A stretch of DNA of 64,000 nt, taken from contig OY759262.1 in NCBI GenBank assembly GCA_963662155.1, positions 60,187,510 through 60,251,509 of the forward strand, written 5' to 3'. The stretch comes from Lamellibrachia columna. Its lineage: Eukaryota; Annelida; Polychaeta; Sabellida; Siboglinidae. How positions within the stretch are numbered: position 1 is the stretch's first letter; the number at the start of each line of letters is the position of its first letter. Shown in pieces: positions 1 through 11,389 of the stretch. The position numbers were made by a program, and so were the translations under genes. The notes beneath the pieces were generated by a model. It worked only from the letters and a program-made list of their open reading frames with translations. It ran no database searches and had not been told where the DNA came from.

Positions 1-15
1 TACACTACAATTAGC

Positions 16-75
16 AGCACATAACTATGCCACACATAACTATGTCACACATAACTATGCCACACATAACTAAGT
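16..75. repeat. 15-bp tandem repeat, four copies
   Basis: Four consecutive 15-bp copies of cacacataactatg plus c or t; the first and last copies are slightly diverged. No coding meaning is seen. Confidence 0.85.
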
Positions 76-1379
76 CAGTCGTATCCCCAACAAGCAACAT
101 TCAGTCACATCTGTCTTAATCCTGTATTGACAGGTGAACAGAGATGTGACAAGTGAAGAAATCGCATTGCGGTCCGTGTCACTTGACATTTATGGCACCA
201 ATTGTTGGACTGGATAAATGCACATTGTTGACAGTGAATCCAGAGCTGTCGTAGTGAACTCTGTTGGAGCCAACGTCTCCTACAAACAATCAGTGAAGCT
301 TAGTGAAGACACAGTGAAAAGTATAACACCATCGAATGTTCAAACTGGACTTTGGCAATATTTGGGGATACACTATTTAAGCATCACCTACAGTATCATG
401 TACATTTTTGTACAACCACAGTAACATGTTAAATGAATAAAATTGTATATTCACACATATATACAAATGTGAAGGCACAGTCAATGTAAACATTATCCAC
501 ATAAACTTGAATATACATATTCCGATGTAAACCACTGCTATCTGTTATGGATGTAAACCACTGCTATCTGTTATGGATGTAAACCACTGCTATCTGTTAT
601 GGATACAAATACATTGTGATATTATCCAGTACTTAACAATGAACCAGGAAGAATTGATCTTGACATTCAAGAAAAATTGTCAGCACATTTACTTCTGATA
701 AGGTTTTAAATTCTAAATTTGAATCAAAGACCCAACTTAGATACTGTGAACAGCTTGCTAATCCACATATAATATTACGTGCAAACTAGAAAGAAGGTGG
801 AAGCACAGCTTCACAAAATAACGTTGCATTCTGTCAGAATGGCTGAGAGATATGAACAATTCTGCACGAGGTTGCAAATACATAAATGTATAAAGGTGCT
901 TAATCAATTCGATTTTTTTGCTAGTCTCATTTCAAATTAAGTTTGCGAGAAACCAAACCTACCTAGTATCCACTACATCATGGTAGTTCATTTGTGCAAC
1001 TTTTGTATGTATATTCTGTGAAATCATCAGACAAACTATTAAATAAGTTACTGCTTGTTCAAGCATTTACTGAAGTGAAAATTAGAATGCTGAAAAATCA
1101 CGATTTTGTTCCTTGGTGAAATTTTGTAACTTTGACATGTGATCGACTAGAAGATGGAGGTCACGTCCATGAGAGGATGGAGGTCACGCCCATGATCAGC
1201 ATTGAACCACACAGTGTTTACCATTTTGGATATCCACTATTTTGATCCTTACCAGATCTAACGACTAAAGTAAATTTTTTCGATGATTTTTGATTGAACA
1301 AAAATATGCATTTTTTTATTAAATTTACTATGGATGTTACATTACATTAAACTATTCACACACTACATATGAAGACACC
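76..1379. other. No gene recognised; AT-rich intergenic or intronic DNA
   Basis: Apart from the three-copy 26-bp repeat inside it I see no gene. A 68-codon open frame on the plus strand at 218-424 has no recognisable motif and no supporting splice context, so it is not called. A short duplicated phrase (gatggaggtcacg, twice) lies near 1155-1190. Confidence 0.5.
524..603. repeat. 26-bp tandem repeat, three copies
   Basis: Three exact head-to-tail copies of a 26-bp unit beginning gatgtaaaccactgc. The exact identity suggests a recent duplication. Confidence 0.9.
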
Positions 1380-1464
1380 AACGAACCGGATTTGTGATAG
1401 GCTAAATCACTTGAGGAAGCAGTTTTAAACATTTTAGATGGGCAGAATGGTCTTAATCTCCACC
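1380..1464 (-). pseudogene. Possible decayed LRR 'B' exon
   Basis: On the minus strand a CAG acceptor precedes about 85 nt. In one frame this reads PSKMFKTA... followed by a DLAYH stretch, whose spacing recalls the intact B exon at 4313-4396 (GLYAMA, GLSHC). The expected frame has several stops and no normal GTAAG donor follows. It sits where the next B exon of the series would be expected, beyond the minisatellite. The call rests on spacing and position only. Confidence 0.25.
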
Positions 1465-1695
1465 CTGTTATGCATGAAATCATCAACATGATGATGTAGA
1501 TATTAAGTGTACACTGAAAATTAATTAAAACTTCTAGATTAATAAAACATGAGAACACAGTTTTTATATATAATTATGTAACTGGACAAAATAATAGGTG
1601 GCAAATATTAATTCATGACACTATTCGTTAAATGCACAAATAAGCCATTTTAATCTGACTGTTAGTGCATGTTACTGCATAACAAATAATAAATG

Positions 1696-3726
1696 AATGA
1701 AGACATGTTACACGTGACTGGACCACACACAACGAATGAAGACATGTACATGTGACTGGACCACACACAACGAATGAAGACATGTTACAAGTGACTGGAC
1801 CACACACAACGAATGAAGACATGTTACACTTGACTGGACCACACACAACGAATGAAGACATGTTACACTTGACTGGACCACACACAAAGAATGAAGACAT
1901 GTTGCATGTGACTGGACCACACACAACGAATGAAGACAAGTTACAAGTGACTGGCCCACACACAACGAATGAAGACATGTTACATGTGACTGGACCACAC
2001 ACAATGAATGAAGACATGTTACAAGTGACTGGACCACACACAACGAATGAAGACATGTTACATGTGACTGGACCACACACAAAGAATGAAGACATGTTAC
2101 ACGTGACTGGACCACACACAATGAATGTAGACATGTTACATGTGACTGGACCACACACAACGAATGAAGACATGTTACATGTGACTGGACCACACACAAC
2201 GAATGAAGACATGTTACACGTGACTGGACCCCACACAACGAATGAAGACATGTTACACGTGACTGGACCACACACAACGAATGAAGACATGTTACATGTG
2301 ACTGGACCACACACAATGAATGAAGACATGTTACAAGTGACTGGACCACACACAACGAATGAAGACATGTTACATGTGACTGGACCACACACAATGAATG
2401 AAGACATGTTACAAGTGACTGGACCACACACAACGAATGAAGACATGTTACATGTGACTGGACCACACACAAAGAATGAAGACATGTTACACTTGACTGG
2501 ACCACACACAACGAATGAAGACATGTTACACGTGACTGGACCACACACAATGAATGTAGACATGTTACATGTGACTGGACCACACACAACGAATGAAGAC
2601 ATGTTACATGTGACTGGACCACACACAACGAATGAAGACATGTTACACTTGACTGGACCACACACAAAGAATGAAGACATGTTACATGTGACTGGACCAC
2701 ACACAACGAATGAAGACATGTTACAAGTGACTGGCCCACACACAACGAATGAAGACATGTTACATGTGACTGGACCACACACAATGAATGAAGACATGTT
2801 ACAAGTGACTGGACCACACACAACGAATGAAGACATGTTACATGTGACTGGACCACACACAAAGAATAAAGACATGTTACACATGACTGGACCAAACACA
2901 AAGAATGAAGACATGTTACATGTGACTGGACCACACACAACGAATGAAGACATGTTACACGTGACTGGACCAAACACAATGAATGAAGACATGTTACACG
3001 TGACTGGACCACACACAACGAATGAAGACATGTTACACGTGACTGGACCAAACACAATGAATGAAGACATGTTACATGTGACTGGACCACACACAACGAA
3101 TGAAGACATGTTACACGTGACTGGACCAAACACAATGAATGAAGACATGTTACACGTGACTGGACCACACACAACGAATGAAGACATGTTACACGTGACT
3201 GGACCACACACAACGAATGAAGACATGTTACACGTGACTGGACCAAACACAACGAATGAAGACATGTTACACGTGACTGGACCAAACACAATGAATGAAG
3301 ACATGTTACACGTGACTGGACCACACACAACGAATGAAGACATGTTACACGTGACTGGACCAAACACAATGAATGAAGACATGTTACACGTGACTGGACC
3401 ACACACAACGAATGAAGACATGTTACACGTGACTGGACCAAACACAAAGAATGAAGACATGTTACATGTGACTGGACCACACACAACGAATGAAGACATG
3501 TTACATGTGACTGGACCACACACAACGAATGAAGACATGTTACACGTGACTGGACCACACACAACGAATGAAGACGTTACATGTGACTGGACCACACACA
3601 ATGAATGAAGACATGTTACATGTGACTGGACCACATAAAACAAATGAAGACATGTTACATGTGACTGGACCACACACAACGAATGAAGACATGTTACACG
3701 TGACTGGACCAAACACAACGAATGTG
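1696..3726. repeat. 39-bp minisatellite, about 50 copies
   Basis: Head-to-tail 39-bp units of the form aatgaagacatgttacacgt plus gactggaccacacacaacg. Because 39 is a multiple of 3 and the unit lacks stops in several frames, long open frames run on both strands (a 13-residue period TGPHTTNEDMLHV on plus; GPVTCNMSSFVVC on minus). These are by-products, not genes. Variant units show higher-order structure: the rare ggcccac variant recurs at 1953 and 2733, exactly 20 units apart, with matching neighbours. From about 2890 on, units with ccaaacaca alternate with ccacacaca (78-bp dimers). Roughly twenty units carry CACGTGAC, most others CATGTGAC. One unit near 3571 and one near 1741 are shortened. 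Confidence 0.95.
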
Positions 3727-3733
3727 AACATAC

Positions 3734-3822
3734 CTCATTTCCCTTTCCTCAATGGAAGGTTGGACAAGGAATTTTCCATGACCCAAAGATGACATTTTCT
3801 GTCAAAATGGTTTCCACCCAAC
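3734..3822 (-). pseudogene. Decayed LRR 'A' exon
   Basis: Minus-strand TAG acceptor, then a repeat starting LGGNHF (compare LSGNKF in the intact A exons at 9.0 and 17.6 kb), a central SLSNLP and a GTATGT donor. The length is 89 nt instead of 87, and the frame ends in TGA just before the donor, so the exon is broken by small indels. The minisatellite begins almost at its donor. Confidence 0.5.
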
Positions 3823-4312
3823 CTACAAATTTTAGTATATTTTATGTAAACACAAGTATGACATAGGGTGAAACAGGCCAAATTAATGACATTTACCGGT
3901 AGTGTGAGTACCAGCAAATTGTAGGTATCCTCAAAAGGCCAAAACATAATATGACTACCCCATCAGTCATACAGGTATTTGTTACAACACACATCCTAGA
4001 CAGCTGTGATATTAATTAGATCCCATAACTGTATATCATACTATTATACATGTTTAACAGTTACAGAGTTGTATAAAGATGAACCACTACTGTTCATGAT
4101 ATAGTATTTATGCAACAATAATATTAATTTTATTACCAGACAGAAAGCTGTCATAGCAAACAAATTTAACTTCATAATACTTCAGCACTTGTATACAACA
4201 TTTATGGTCAACCACTGAGATATGCTCAATAAATTAAACTTTGCATTCATACACATCTTGTATTCATATATGAAGGCATAGTCAATTTGAAGTTACATAG
4301 CTGAAGGCTTAC
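3823..4312. other. Intron-like AT-rich sequence, nothing recognised
   Basis: This lies between the decayed A exon and the intact B exon of the minus-strand LRR series. No motif, repeat or coding signal was recognised. Confidence 0.4.
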
Positions 4313-4396
4313 TTAAGGGTCTCCAGTCTTGGGCAGTGTGAAAGACCTGTAGCCATAGCGTACAATCCAGGATTTCCAAGTTGACATGCTTCCATC
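4313..4396 (-). CDS. LRR exon, RI-type 'B' repeat (single 84-nt exon)
   Basis: A minus-strand exon with CAG acceptor and GTAAGC donor. It has one leading base, 27 codons and two trailing bases, like every other B exon here. The repeat reads MEACQLGNPGLYAMATGLSH then CPRLETL, fitting the cysteine-containing RI-type repeat (C/N at position 9, helix AxGL). It follows the A exon at 8998-9084 in transcription order, and the split codon would give Trp. No start codon is needed since this is an internal exon. Its likely role is one beta-alpha turn of an extracellular or cytosolic LRR solenoid. The family assignment is from pattern only. Confidence 0.7.
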   Translation of the reverse strand, partial: DGSMSTWKSWIVRYGYRSFTLPKTGDP

Positions 4397-4439
4397 CTGT
4401 AATACATCAAACAATATTTATGCAAATATGCAATACCAA

Positions 4440-4830
4440 AATGTCACCACCATATATATGATCACTAGGTGGTGCGCCAGTTTCTTATCTGGAACTAATT
4501 CTGTGGTGTCCAACATTTTTCCATCTATCGCCCTCCTCAGATATGTGTCAACCTTGTTTTTAGACATATTCACGCTGCTAGCAGTTACACAATCTGTAGA
4601 TAATTTGTACCATTCATTGATCGTCCTCTGTGAGAACGAGTACTTCCTGATCTCCGATCTACACTGATCCTTTACTAATGTTACCTCATGTACTCTAGTT
4701 TTATTATCTTTCTTGAGTGAGAAAAAATATTTCTATCAATATTTTCATACCCATTCAATATCTTAAAAACTTCAATCTGATCTCCTCTTAACCTCCTTGT
4801 CCCTAGGGTTATTAAACCACATAGCAATGT
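4440..4830 (-). mobile_element. 5'-truncated LINE fragment (same family as the 32.3-35.3 kb LINE)
   Basis: About 300 bp (best from 4530) match, with scattered differences, the 3' end of the intact LINE ORF at 32419-35292 in the same orientation. Shared stretches include gatctcctcttaacctcctt and ttctgtgagaacgag-like phrases. The C-terminal codons are broken by substitutions and indels. This is an older dead-on-arrival copy lying just upstream (minus strand) of the B exon at 4.3 kb. Confidence 0.8.
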
Positions 4831-4996
4831 ACTTAGCCTGTTGTATAAATGTATTTAGCTAATATTGGGAAATAATGAGGTTAGTTGCCAATTTCAAATA
4901 ATTTTCATCGTTTTCTATAAAAGAAAAAATATTACACTTTTCAGTACATTAAGCAACTTTGTCTAGTAATTGTCATTCCATGTTGTTTTGTTTTAA
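4831..4996. other. No feature recognised
   Basis: AT-rich sequence between the LINE fragment and the start of the duplicated block. Confidence 0.4.
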
Positions 4997-6207
4997 TATG
5001 AATCAATTACCACACTAGCATATCATGTTTTAAACAAATGTCCCCTTCAGAACATTTGGGCAATACTGTTATTACGGTGTACCTTATAATTATGGTTGAC
5101 GTTTTGAATACATTTGAAGCTATGATGAAATGTCTAGACAACTTAACAATGTATTTTGTCTGTTTTATCAATGCATTTAGTTAACATTGAAAAATAATAA
5201 GGGTAATTAAGAATTTTATATAACTTTAATCTGGTTTTCAATGTTTTAGAAAGTCTGTGTGTTAGAATGTTGAGTTTAAACCCAGAAATATTACTTTTTT
5301 GGGTCAAACATTTGGTCATCTAAGCAGCCAGTGTACGTATATTCAGTGTTCCCTCCTACAAGAAAACGTATGCTGCTTCGTTCATCTAGTCATGAGATAC
5401 TTTAAATTCCCAGGGTTAAACGAGTTAAACAAATGTCGGAACTAGGGCTGTTCAAACTCGGTGGAACTCCCGCCACTGGCTACTATACGCTTGTCTTGAA
5501 TTAAGCAGGTTTAAAACTTTTAAAAATAAATTAACCATTTATTCACAGATTGTAGTTGAAATACTATATAATATTCCAGATTTTCAATTATTTGGTTATG
5601 TTACAAGATTAAAATCTTTTTTAATAAATGTGAAAAAAATAACCACAAAATGTGAAATTATATCGTTTTGAGAAAATCCCCAAAGAAATAAATGACATAC
5701 ATATAAGTATGACAATGTCACTGATAACTTTAAGGGAGATTTTGATTAACATGAACAATTTACATATGCTACACCACTGTGAATGAATTAAGCAAAAGTT
5801 GAATGACGGCCTAAATTGGCAGTGTATTTTTGACACAAACCCTTCACCAATCATAATTCCAAACCGTGTAAAACTGCCTACATGCAAGACGTGTTCATAT
5901 GCCAAATGTCAGCATAATAAGTGTTGACAATTTTCACTGTTTTACTATTGTTGACAAAATATAATGGCCATTTCTAACATTGACATGTCCCCTTAATTTG
6001 ACGCCACAATGGCGTTTGAATCTGTATTTGTAACGGGTTGTTGTCTACGATATCAGGTTACAATTTTCATTTTGTATGAACTGTTATCCGGCGGGGTCAC
6101 CAGTTCAGGGTCATAGGCCGTTTCCGTTATAGATTCAAAGGCAAAATAAACAATGTTAGCGCTGATATTTGGTGATTAATAGTTCAACGACTCACAAATT
6201 GTGATAT

Positions 6208-6225
6208 GGGAGGGAGGGAAGAGGG
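6208..6225 (+). other. Potential G-quadruplex motif
   Basis: Four GGG runs with loops of 1, 1 and 4 bases, inside a purine-rich stretch (6204-6290) in otherwise AT-rich DNA. The pattern is direct; any structure or function is inference. Confidence 0.5.
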
Positions 6226-6344
6226 AGAAAGAGAGAACTCTGTGACAGAAAGAGCAAATAAAAGGGAGATGGAGAGGGTGAAGGAGGTTTGTTGTTCTAC
6301 AGTTTTATTGAGATGTTTGAAGGAATACTTATTATGTCATGATT

Positions 6345-8387
6345 TGACTAATTTACACTAACTTTTGAGCAAAAGTTGAAACGAATGCGATGTTTCGACC
6401 CGTCTACTGCGGACCTTGTTCACGCACGTTATGTTGTGGCTCAGATTGTAGCGGAATAATCTGGTTGTAGACGGCGGGTAGGTGGTATCCCTAGTCTCGG
6501 TTCATGATGGGGCCTTTCTGCTTGATGTATATTGTCTCTTTCACTTTTCTCGTGCCAGTTTTGTTCTCTGGCCAGGACCTTGGTGTTGTTCATGGACACT
6601 GATGGTCCTGTGGCCAGGCAGTGGTCTCCTACCCCTGTAGGTTTATCTAGGTGTGTATGTTCCTTGAACCTCTGGCTGAGTGTTTGTTTAGTCTAACCGA
6701 TGTATGTGTGTCTGCTGTTGTTGTCACATGTGATAGATAGTCCAACACTGGTGTTCTTTTGGGTGAACTACCATGGAACGAAGGGTGTTTGAGGGCTTAT
6801 GGTACAGGTGCACACTGTGTGACTTAAAGACTCGTCCAAGTTGTTCGGATAGCCCTGCTACATATGGTAGTCTCATGGATCGGTTTGTGTTTGTTGTTAT
6901 AGAACTATTATTGTTTGTGGCTGGTAGTTTCTCGCTGGGAGGGGGAACCTCAAGGGCCCACTCCGGATAGTCGTTGGCTCTCAGGGCGTTACGGACATGC
7001 ACAAGCTCTGCTTTTCTGAATGTGGTGACGTGTTGGTGAGTGTGCGCACAACCGATCTATTGTGCATTAAGGGGTGGTGTGATTTGAAGTTGAGGTATTA
7101 GTCGGTGTACGTGGGCAGAGATCCAGGAATGGTAGTTTTTGGTCTTTCTCTTGTTCAGTGGTGAACTTAACATGTGGATCGATGTTGTTGATATGTTCAG
7201 TGAACTCACCCACATCATACTCATGAAGTACAGTGAACGTGTCATCCACATAACGTAGCCATAGCGATGGAGGTTGAGGTGCTGTAGAGGGCTAGTTCTT
7301 CAAAAAGTTCCATGTATACATTGGCTACTGGGCGGGGGGTATGGGCGAGCCCATTGCTGCTCCATGTGTCTGTTGGTAGTGGACACCATCATATAGGAAA
7401 TAGGTGGTGTTCAGACAAGGAGTTCGACTATCTGTGTGATAGATAGTTCAGTACGGCTGGGTAGGTTGTCATCTTCGTGAAGTTTCCTAGTGATGACTTC
7501 TAGGGCTTTGTCTACAGGGACACTGGTGAAGAGCGCTGTGACGTCATATGACACCAGTTTCTGCCCAGGTGGTATTTCCACCCCCTTTAGTTTGTCCACC
7601 AGCTCCTGAGTGTTTTTGACACTGTGACCGTTCTTACCCACCAAGGGAGTGAGGACACTGGCAAGGTATTTCGCTGTGTTGTATGTGATAAAGCCACAAC
7701 TAGAAACAATTGGCTTAATAGGGTAGTTGGCTTAGTGGATCTTAGGGGTCCTGTATAACTTGGGGTCTCTTCGGAGTCTGGGCATAACTTCCAGTACAGT
7801 TTGTGATTCAGCTTCCACTTCTTTTAGATGTTAATGATTTTGTATTTGTGGGGGGGTCTATGCCTAGTTTGGTATGGGTGTTCGTGTCACCCACAATGGC
7901 TGTCAGTTTCTCTCTGTATTCAGTGATGTTCATGAGTACAGTGACCCTCCCCTTGTCTGCGGGGAGTGTGATGGTAGATTTGTCCTTTTTCAGTTCATTT
8001 AGAGCAGTCCTCTCCCCTTTGCTGATGTTTGGTTTGGGGAGTTTTGCTCGTTTGATGGTACGGATGACCTTACATCTGAGTTCATCCGTATTAGTGTCCG
8101 TCATCTGTTTTGTGACTGTCTCTGTACAGGCGATGAGTTCTTTAACCGGGATGGCAGTCGGGTAATGGCAAAGTTTAGGCCTTTATCACTAATCTGCCTG
8201 TCACTCAGGTTCACAATCCACCTCTTTGTGTCAATGTCACACTCTTATTATCCAAGGTTTGTTGTATAATCTCTCAAATTTATTTTGTTTACGTGACATA
8301 GGTCATCAGTGCGTGAACAAGGTCCGCAGTAGACGGGTCGAAAAGTTGCAGTCGTTTAAATTTTTGCTCCAAAGTAAGTGTAAATTA
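6345..8387 (-). mobile_element. Penelope-like element 1 (degenerate, inverted termini)
   Basis: A GIY-YIG-bearing Penelope-like retroelement read on the minus strand. Its ends form a long imperfect inverted repeat (about 6350-6427 against 8309-8387), including an exact stretch with TTTCGACCCGTCTACTGCGG followed by ACCTTGTTCACGCAC. Inverted terminal copies are known in this element class. It is inserted in copy 1 of the segmental duplication and absent from copy 2, so it arrived after the duplication or was lost from copy 2. Confidence 0.85.
6440..8165 (-). pseudogene. Penelope-like reverse transcriptase / GIY-YIG endonuclease, broken
   Basis: Fragments in several frames follow family order on the minus strand. 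An N-terminal region at 7808-8104 has ALNELKKDKSTITLPADKGR. An RT palm part at 7411-7644 has [15 protein letters not shown] (motif A). The region 7067-7249 starts at the DDTF of motif C, and a thumb/linker lies at 6724-7002 (LPYVAGLSEQLGRVF, YHKPSNTLRS). A GIY-YIG-like C-terminus lies at about 6440-6723 (FKEHTHLDKP, GDHCLATGP, NWHEKRKETIYIKQKGP). Several frameshifts and stops separate them, so no full protein can be made. Confidence 0.85.
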
Positions 8388-8764
8388 TTATTTTCTAATG
8401 AAATCTTGGAGCCATGAACAATATATTTCACATGATTTGACTACTGTCCTATGTTTGCATACTACAATTTAAACTACTTAAAGGTTATTAGATCCCAGAA
8501 TTTAGTGAACAAATGCTCCTCTAATGCCAGGATTATTGTCAAATTCTGAGCGTATTTAGTACTTTCTGTTCAAAATATCTAGAAAAAACTATACAATATT
8601 GTTAATTGCAAGTTGTGTTTATTTTGAAGAGCATTAATTTCCCCGTGTGCCTCTATATAAACAAATGAGATTTGATCATAAAATGTTGACACTTTATCAC
8701 AATTTGCAAAGACAAAATAATTTTTTTAAACTATAACTTGACAACAATTTTTCATGGACATTTG
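8388..8764. other. No feature recognised
   Basis: AT-rich flank of the Penelope-like element, not present in duplication copy 2. Confidence 0.4.
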
Positions 8765-8997
8765 ACAATGATCTATTGCCATTACCATATGCAATCCAGT
8801 GATGTAAATTTAGCAGTGTCTGTTAGTTTTGCCCCACTAAAAAAATATCCAAATCTGACGCTTACTTTTCAAGTCACACGTTTTTTGTTGAATTGCATTT
8901 AAGTTGAACCGCGAAGTTGAACTGCGAAACATCAAAGTAAAAAGACGAAAATAAAATTTTCCAATATGGCGACCTAAATATGTATAATACAACATAC

Positions 8998-9084
8998 CAC
9001 AATTCACGCAATGACGGCATTGACACAAGACTTTTCGAGAGGGCTGCCGCAATTTTAGCACTACCAAACTTGTTTCCACTCAAC
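8998..9084 (-). CDS. LRR exon, RI-type 'A' repeat (second family, copy 1)
   Basis: Minus strand, CAG acceptor, GTATGT donor, 87 nt (1 + 28 codons + 2). It reads LSGNKFGSAKIAAALSKSLV then SMPSLREL, the asparagine-containing RI-type repeat (LxxN at the strand, AALSKSL helix). Upstream in transcription order is the B exon at 9405-9488, with which it makes a 57-residue B/A module; the split codon gives Trp. It is nearly identical to 17610-17696, differing at K-E, I-V and E-D. Confidence 0.78.
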
Positions 9085-9404
9085 CTGTAAAAGTCAATGT
9101 CATTAGAAACAACACAAAGATGTACATTCTGGACTGAAATATGCAAGATTTATTCAAAAGCATATAATTTGCTGGTTTAATTTTTAAAACGTTCTGTGCA
9201 CTGTTGGTAACAATGTCTGGGTAACGTTTTTGATGCATATACGCAGAATACACCGTAGTGTTAATTCGTGTGATCAGCATAATATGTTGCAACCAAATTT
9301 AAAATACATTTTATGAGCAACTAGTATAGTATGATAGACATATAAACTTATACTCATATATGCATTATGAATGTTCACAATTAGTATTAATGTGCACAAC
9401 TTAC

Positions 9405-9488
9405 CAAAGACACTCCATCTTCTGGCAGTGTGAAAGAGCTTTAGCCAAAGTGAGTGCTGGTTTAGATCCAAGTTCACAACCAACCAAC
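9405..9488 (-). CDS. LRR exon, RI-type 'B' repeat (second family, copy 1)
   Basis: Minus strand, CAG acceptor, GTAAG donor, 84 nt in the same 1 + 27 codons + 2 phase. It reads LVGCELGSKPALTLAKALSH then CQKMECL, with Cys at position 9 of the repeat and an ALxLAKAL helix. It is the partner of 8998-9084, with an intron of about 320 bp between them. The only coding difference from 18017-18100 is Cys for Gly near the end. Confidence 0.78.
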
Positions 9489-10093
9489 CTGTAATATATA
9501 TATAACAAAAGACAATGTAGACAGGTTTACTGAATGTTTCATAGCCATTCACCAACTGATGTTTATGTAAACAAGTACATTCTCCTGAGTGAAATTGAAA
9601 ATCAATTATGATATTCTAAAGCCTTCCATTGAAACTGCTGCTGTAACAGTGTATCTGAATTCAATGCCTCTTGTCCCCCGTGGTCTGTGACTGCTGCGAA
9701 CACGTCTCTTGATACAAGTACACTTCCAATACGCATGTATGTGTGCAAATAAAGATATGAAATAATAATTCACCAACTGTCAAGTAGGAAGGAGAAGAGT
9801 GAGAGAGTTTGTGGTTCTATAAAATATGTATTTATTGATACGTTAGTAGAAATAAATGGCTTGTCAAGATTAGTCAACTCTTCTAATTTGGTTCTTTGAT
9901 TCTTAACCTACTTGTAATCAAGGGGCATTTCCATTATTCTGAGTAAATTATGTGGCAACGACACATTTGAGTGAAATGGAACAATTCTATTCAATAATTT
10001 GAAGCATAGTGCATGATTTATGACAACACAACTGACTGATGCATCTTGGGAGCCTACCAGAAGCCAGGGACCATCCCTACCAATGAAAGCTGA

Positions 10094-10213
10094 CCAATTA
10101 AAAGGTTCATCCCCTCACCGCAGGAAGCCTCTGACCAATTACAAGCATTAACCCTGCAATGAGAGCTGGCAGCACCCCTTATATTCCCTCACTGCAGGGG
10201 GTGTCTGACCAAT
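10094..10213 (+). promoter_or_regulatory. Three CCAAT boxes in an imperfect repeat upstream of the DIRS relic
   Basis: CCAATTA/CCAATT occurs three times (10094, 10135, 10209), within phrases of the form tgaccaattanaagcatta followed by a tggcaacatcc-like phrase. A TATATT lies between the second and third. It precedes the DIRS-type open frame by about 100-200 bp, so it may be that element's promoter or terminal repeat. The motif is seen; function is inference. Confidence 0.35.
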
Positions 10214-10329
10214 TAGAAGCATTATCCCAGCAGTGGGATCTGGCAACATCCCTTCCTTGGGCCATCTTTGTCTCGTAGCACGAACAAGGAAACACATAAT
10301 TTTTTAATCGTTGCTTTTAATCCACATTT

Positions 10330-11090
10330 ATGTACTAGAAATGCCGCAAGGCCGATCGATACGAAGCACAGCGGAACGACGATATCTACCAGCAGATCGC
10401 TGTCATAGAGAATCTATTTATTCGCCCCCGGCAGCGGCGCTTTCTGTGGACTTGGTCTTGGACGAAAACATCGCGTCATCGACTACGCCTTCGGACCCTG
10501 GAACGAATCCAGCCGTGGAACAACGTTGCTGGGATATTGAACTTGGACTCCCTGCCAACTGTTTAGCTGCTTCACCCTGTATGCGCATCGAGGAACGCAG
10601 CATAAAACTACCTACTGGCATCAAGAAGGCACAGCTTGTGCGAATTTACGAGGATAACTTCCAACGAGACTGATAATCAATCTACACCTGACGCTAGTGC
10701 CAGTGCTGTCCACATGAGGCCGCCGCCATCAACTCCGCAGATCTCAATGGGATCGCTACTGGCTCTAACGTTTTCTCTCGGGTGTGGGTCAGATTCTGGC
10801 TCAAACGAGTAAGAACAATGTAACAACGGCAGAGTGTGATTTCCCGCAGCCCAGTAGCACACCCATCAGTAGTGGGGAGCCACTGACTGACGTTGTGCAA
10901 GCACTACAAATTCTGTGTCAGACAACACAAATACGGGAGATTATCGCTGCACGACACCCCTCCGATGGACCGGGAACCGCTCGGGCAAGCATGGTACCCT
11001 TATCTTCATTGGCCGCACGAATGGATATGGACGCACTGGCTGCGATGGACGTGTCAGTTCAACCTCTACCGGATGTTGAGACCGTGTAAC
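10330..11090 (+). pseudogene. DIRS ORF1 (structural protein) relic
   Basis: A 120-codon open stretch (10311-10673) contains RSIRSTAERRYLPAD and a C-terminal LPTGIKKAQLVRIYEDNF. The latter looks like a SAP-type helix-extended-helix DNA-binding motif. After a frameshift the frame continues at 10784-11089 (SSGEPLTDVVQALQ). Assignment as DIRS ORF1 rests on position before the RT and is moderately secure. Confidence 0.5.
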
Positions 11091-11389
11091 CTGCCCTGTG
11101 ATCAGCCACACTCGAGGGGCACCACATGCAGGTGTATCCTGCCCAACCAGACCAGATGGTAGGAACATGTCCGATGGACACCCAGCTAAGACAACACACA
11201 ACACCACTAGATTGACACAGTGACTAGTAAACACAGACACTACTGACGGACAGACTGTGACTCATACACAAATAGCAGTGAAGGTAACGAACACACTTGG
11301 CAGTCAGACAGTGACACCCATTGACATAGACAGACTGGAGGGGAGCTAGTGGGATGCCCAGATAAGGCCTTTGTGACAAATTTCATCAC

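Larger units (their letters stand above)
4997..10000. repeat. Segmental duplication, copy 1
   Basis: It matches copy 2 (13555-18603) in the same orientation. Matching sections are 4997-5070 with 13555-13631, about 5515-6170 with 16425-17225, and 8765-10000 with 17413-18603. Identity is very high around the LRR exon pair. The unmatched part 6171-8764 holds the Penelope-like element and flanks. The spacing is about 8.6 kb once element insertions are allowed for. A minus-strand open stretch at 5621-5905 is also conserved at 16578-16823. It loosely resembles a damaged A exon (TRFG, FVSK, RPSF) but carries no convincing splice pair. Confidence 0.85.

Noticed and set aside
218..424. 68-codon plus-strand frame
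   Set aside because: No recognisable motif, no codon or splice support; length is within chance expectation.
1628..3731. Several 600-700-codon open frames on both strands
   Set aside because: They are by-products of a 39-bp repeat without stops; no start context, splice signals or non-repetitive domain support a protein.
5621..5905. Minus frame conserved at 16578-16823 as a possible gene
   Set aside because: Conservation is explained by the segmental duplication; it has no intact LRR phase or splice pair, only a faint resemblance to a damaged A exon.
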